Both the position numbers and the translations under genes were made by a program. This document shows positions 63,370 through 64,000 of a stretch of 64,000 bases of DNA, one piece after another. This DNA comes from CAVQEK01 sp963711495 (GTDB lineage Bacteria > Bacteroidota > Bacteroidia > Cytophagales > Cyclobacteriaceae): contig CAVQEK010000004.1 in the NCBI GenBank assembly GCA_963711495.1, positions 496,001 through 560,000 of the forward strand. Direction: 5' to 3'. Each line of letters opens with the position of its first letter. Within the stretch, counting starts at the first letter, position 1. The notes below the pieces were generated by a model that saw nothing but the letters and a program-made list of their open reading frames with translations, searched no databases and was not told the origin of the DNA.

Positions 63370-64000
63370 ATGATAAATAGCAATTTAAAAATTGAGAATG
63401 CCAGGTTAGATCTTTTGGATCCCAAAAATTATATAATTATAAAGGGCGCAAGGGTCAATAATTTAAAAAATCTGTCTGTGGCGATCCCCAGGAATAAACT
63501 GGTGGTAATCACCGGATTGTCAGGGTCGGGTAAATCATCGCTGGCATTTGACACACTTTTTGCCGAAGGACAGCGGATGTATGTTGAAAGTTTGAGTTCA
63601 TACGCCCGTCAGTTTTTGGGAAAAATGGAAAAGCCTGAGGTAGATTATATCAAAGGAGTATCACCGGCAATCGCCATCGAACAAAAAGTGAATACCAGAA
63701 ATCCGCGGTCTACGGTAGGTACGACAACGGAGATATATGACTATTTAAAGTTATTGTATTCTCGGATTGGCGAGACTATTTCTCCAATTAGTGGTCAGGC
63801 AGTGAGGAAAAATTCGGTAACTGATGTAGTGGAATTTATACAATCCAAAGAGCAGGGGGCACGTTTTATGATCCTTTGCCCACTCAAAAAATTAAAGGGA
63901 CGTTCGTTGGAAGACGAATTGAATATTTTGCTGAGTAAAGGTTATACCCGGGTGTTATTTGGAACCGAGGTCTATTTTATTGAGGAGTTACTGAAACAAA
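63370..64000 (+). CDS. uvrA: excinuclease ABC subunit UvrA, partial
   Basis: Damage-recognition ATPase of nucleotide excision repair; the first 210 residues are present before the right edge. They include YIIIKGARVNNLKNLSVAIP, Walker A GLSGSGKSSLAFDTLFAEGQ (about 49-60), YVESLSSYARQFLGKMEKP and the SPAIAIEQKVNTRNPRSTVGT segment, all UvrA signatures. The ATG gives a short N-terminal extension over typical UvrA; a TTG at 63415 (MDPKNYIIIKG) would match the family length. The gene continues beyond the window. Confidence 0.95.
   Translation, partial: MINSNLKIENARLDLLDPKNYIIIKGARVNNLKNLSVAIPRNKLVVITGLSGSGKSSLAFDTLFAEGQRMYVESLSSYARQFLGKMEKPEVDYIKGVSPAIAIEQKVNTRNPRSTVGTTTEIYDYLKLLYSRIGETISPISGQAVRKNSVTDVVEFIQSKEQGARFMILCPLKKLKGRSLEDELNILLSKGYTRVLFGTEVYFIEELLKQ

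Overview
The window looks like a chromosomal segment of a member of the Bacteroidota, possibly a Saprospiria- or Chitinophagia-like lineage (the rank below phylum is a guess). Reasons: a fused SecDF, a GldB gliding lipoprotein, a CusA-type pump fused to a TolC domain, DUF4252 proteins behind an ECF sigma factor, a CarboxypepD-reg TonB-dependent receptor, many lipoprotein signal peptides, and several copies of the Bacteroidota -7 promoter element TAnnTTTG with TTG or TTTG about 19-20 bases upstream. I see no rRNA, tRNA, CRISPR array, insertion sequence or phage gene.

Layout. 1-14 kb is mostly housekeeping: secDF, a small membrane protein, an operon FKBP lipoprotein - rdgB - udk, an operon DHH phosphoesterase - FKBP lipoprotein, ndk, scpA with a flippase-like membrane protein, dxs with an alpha/beta hydrolase, and thioredoxin. 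14.2-22.4 kb holds a 726-base gap with palindromes, an unrecognised membrane/zinc-ribbon protein, an orphan MoxR ATPase, and an outer-membrane pair (beta-helix surface lipoprotein and TonB-dependent receptor) followed by a 144-codon ORF whose ATG lies in a terminator hairpin. 22.4-27 kb is loosely packed and accessory in character: DUF1801, DoxX-like, BamE-like lipoprotein, GH172/DUF2961 lipoprotein and GNAT genes separated by long gaps with short direct and inverted repeats. 27-32.8 kb is a complete RND multidrug-type efflux triad. 33-36.7 kb is a DUF2339/DUF3999 pair. 36.7-39.6 kb has a cysteine desulfurase, a phosphohexomutase and a small Cys-rich membrane protein.

39.7-43.6 kb is a tightly coupled six-gene minus-strand operon: ECF sigma factor, putative anti-sigma protein, two DUF4252 proteins, ABC ATPase and ABC permease. 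43.6-49.8 kb is a divergent heavy-metal efflux operon (small His-motif protein, CusA-TolC fusion, CusB-like adaptor). 50.2-64 kb holds a frameshifted small lipoprotein, an FAD monooxygenase, a PAS histidine kinase with an unusual N-terminus, an M16 protease, a PorT-like beta-barrel, GldB, a glycosyltransferase and asparagine synthase pair, a second ECF sigma factor with an 80-residue partner, and the start of uvrA running off the right edge.

The items most worth following up are the six-gene sigma/DUF4252/ABC operon, the internal signal peptide in the CusA-TolC fusion, the ORF starting inside the receptor-gene terminator, and the histidine kinase with unclear start and N-terminal domain. None is clearly a wholly new system. 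All function calls rest on reading motifs by eye, with no database search.
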